Shown: positions 51,212-51,334 of the stretch, piece by piece
Layout: the number at the start of each line of letters is the position of its first letter
How positions within the stretch are numbered: the first letter of the stretch is position 1
From: a virus
Virus record (IMG/VR): IMGVR_UViG_3300048791_000014
Span: 1-51,334 of that record
Length of the DNA stretch: 51,334 nt
Direction: 5' to 3' (one strand)
The notes under the pieces: generated by a model
The model's database searches: none
What the model saw: the letters and a program-made list of their open reading frames with translations, nothing else
Told to the model about the DNA's origin: nothing
Program-made: the position numbers and the translations under genes

Positions 51212-51334
51212 GCGAAGTAAGATTCACAGCGTTCGTGAAGCCGGAGCCCCAAGGTTCAAGTCGCGCCTTCATTGTGAAGGGTAAGTGGGGACAGCAAGAC
51301 AGGGCTATAATCACCAGCGACAACAAGGACCTAA
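51208..51334 (+). CDS. RusA-like Holliday junction resolvase, 3' end outside
   Basis: ATG 51208 overlaps the ligase stop. The visible 42 residues (VRFTAFVKPEPQGSSRAFI, then RAIITSDNKDL) match the N-terminus of RusA family resolvases: a short strand, the PQGS turn and the ITxDN strand. The catalytic Asp residues beyond this are outside the window. It would resolve recombination or replication junctions. Partial gene. Confidence 0.65.
   Translation, partial: MSEVRFTAFVKPEPQGSSRAFIVKGKWGQQDRAIITSDNKDL

Noticed and set aside
1-51334. CRISPR array
   Set aside because: The repeats found are dispersed singly and lack regular spacers.
1-51334. Prophage or plasmid maintenance genes (integrase, ParA, toxin-antitoxin)
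   Set aside because: No integrase, excisionase, replication initiator or toxin-antitoxin signature was recognised; the ParB-like region is part of the polyvalent protein.
1-51334. Recoded TAG stop codon
   Set aside because: Many clearly complete genes end at TAG with a downstream start at the usual distance, and no suppressor tRNA (CTA anticodon) is present.

Overview
The window is a slice of a tailed double-stranded DNA phage genome that looks podovirus-like. It starts inside one gene and ends inside another. The order portal, small proteins, scaffold, major capsid protein, connector-type proteins, an 1118-residue tail protein, tail appendage proteins, internal-virion-like proteins and then DNA/RNA metabolism is a virion-assembly module followed by a replication, recombination and repair module. 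No integrase, excisionase, CRISPR array, rRNA or bacterial housekeeping operon is visible. I did not recognise large terminase, DNA polymerase, endolysin or a classical holin, so those probably lie outside the window. The host cannot be named. Short gaps, ATGA/TAATG overlaps, GTG and TTG starts and many tiny ORFs are phage-like.

Layout. 1-1479: small genes including a zinc-ribbon protein. 1524-7475: portal, tiny genes, scaffold, major capsid and two further structural proteins. 7548-8446: six consecutive tiny, mostly very basic genes. 8455-13769: connector-type proteins, interrupted by an HNH-AP2 homing endonuclease that left a duplicated gene end. 13804-14138: two small leftward genes. 14352-18715: many small accessory genes (zinc ribbons, YkgJ-like cysteine cluster, Gp37/Gp68-type protein, J-domain protein, truncated glycosyltransferase). 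18748-22104: giant tail protein. 22101-24670: leftward membrane peptide, then an RNA-repair cassette (polynucleotide kinase-phosphatase and RNA ligase 1), a CAU-anticodon tRNA and a terminator. 24871-30127: appendage and internal-virion-like proteins plus a GNAT-like protein. 30131-40714: one 3527-residue polyvalent protein with ParB-like, zincin-like and SF2 helicase regions. 40747-51334: regulators, radical SAM protein, DnaQ-like exonuclease, possible recombination protein, Cas4/RecB-like nuclease, acyl carrier protein, second nucleotidyltransferase-type ligase and the start of a RusA-like resolvase.

Two genome-wide signals stand out. First, a 15-bp palindrome (TTCCAAA-W-TTTGGAA) recurs about 13 times between genes, usually directly after a stop codon. 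Its right arm often supplies or abuts the Shine-Dalgarno sequence of the next gene. Second, at least eight starts have a -10-like hexamer exactly 6 nt before the ATG (TANNNT-N6-ATG), the layout of leaderless transcripts, and several share the initiator GCCTACAT. One small gene (46617-46979) is flanked by 22-bp perfect inverted repeats fused to the palindrome. The dispersed start-associated palindrome, together with the leaderless promoters, is the best candidate for an undescribed regulatory system here.

Product names come from reading protein motifs by eye. No search, fold prediction or statistic was run.
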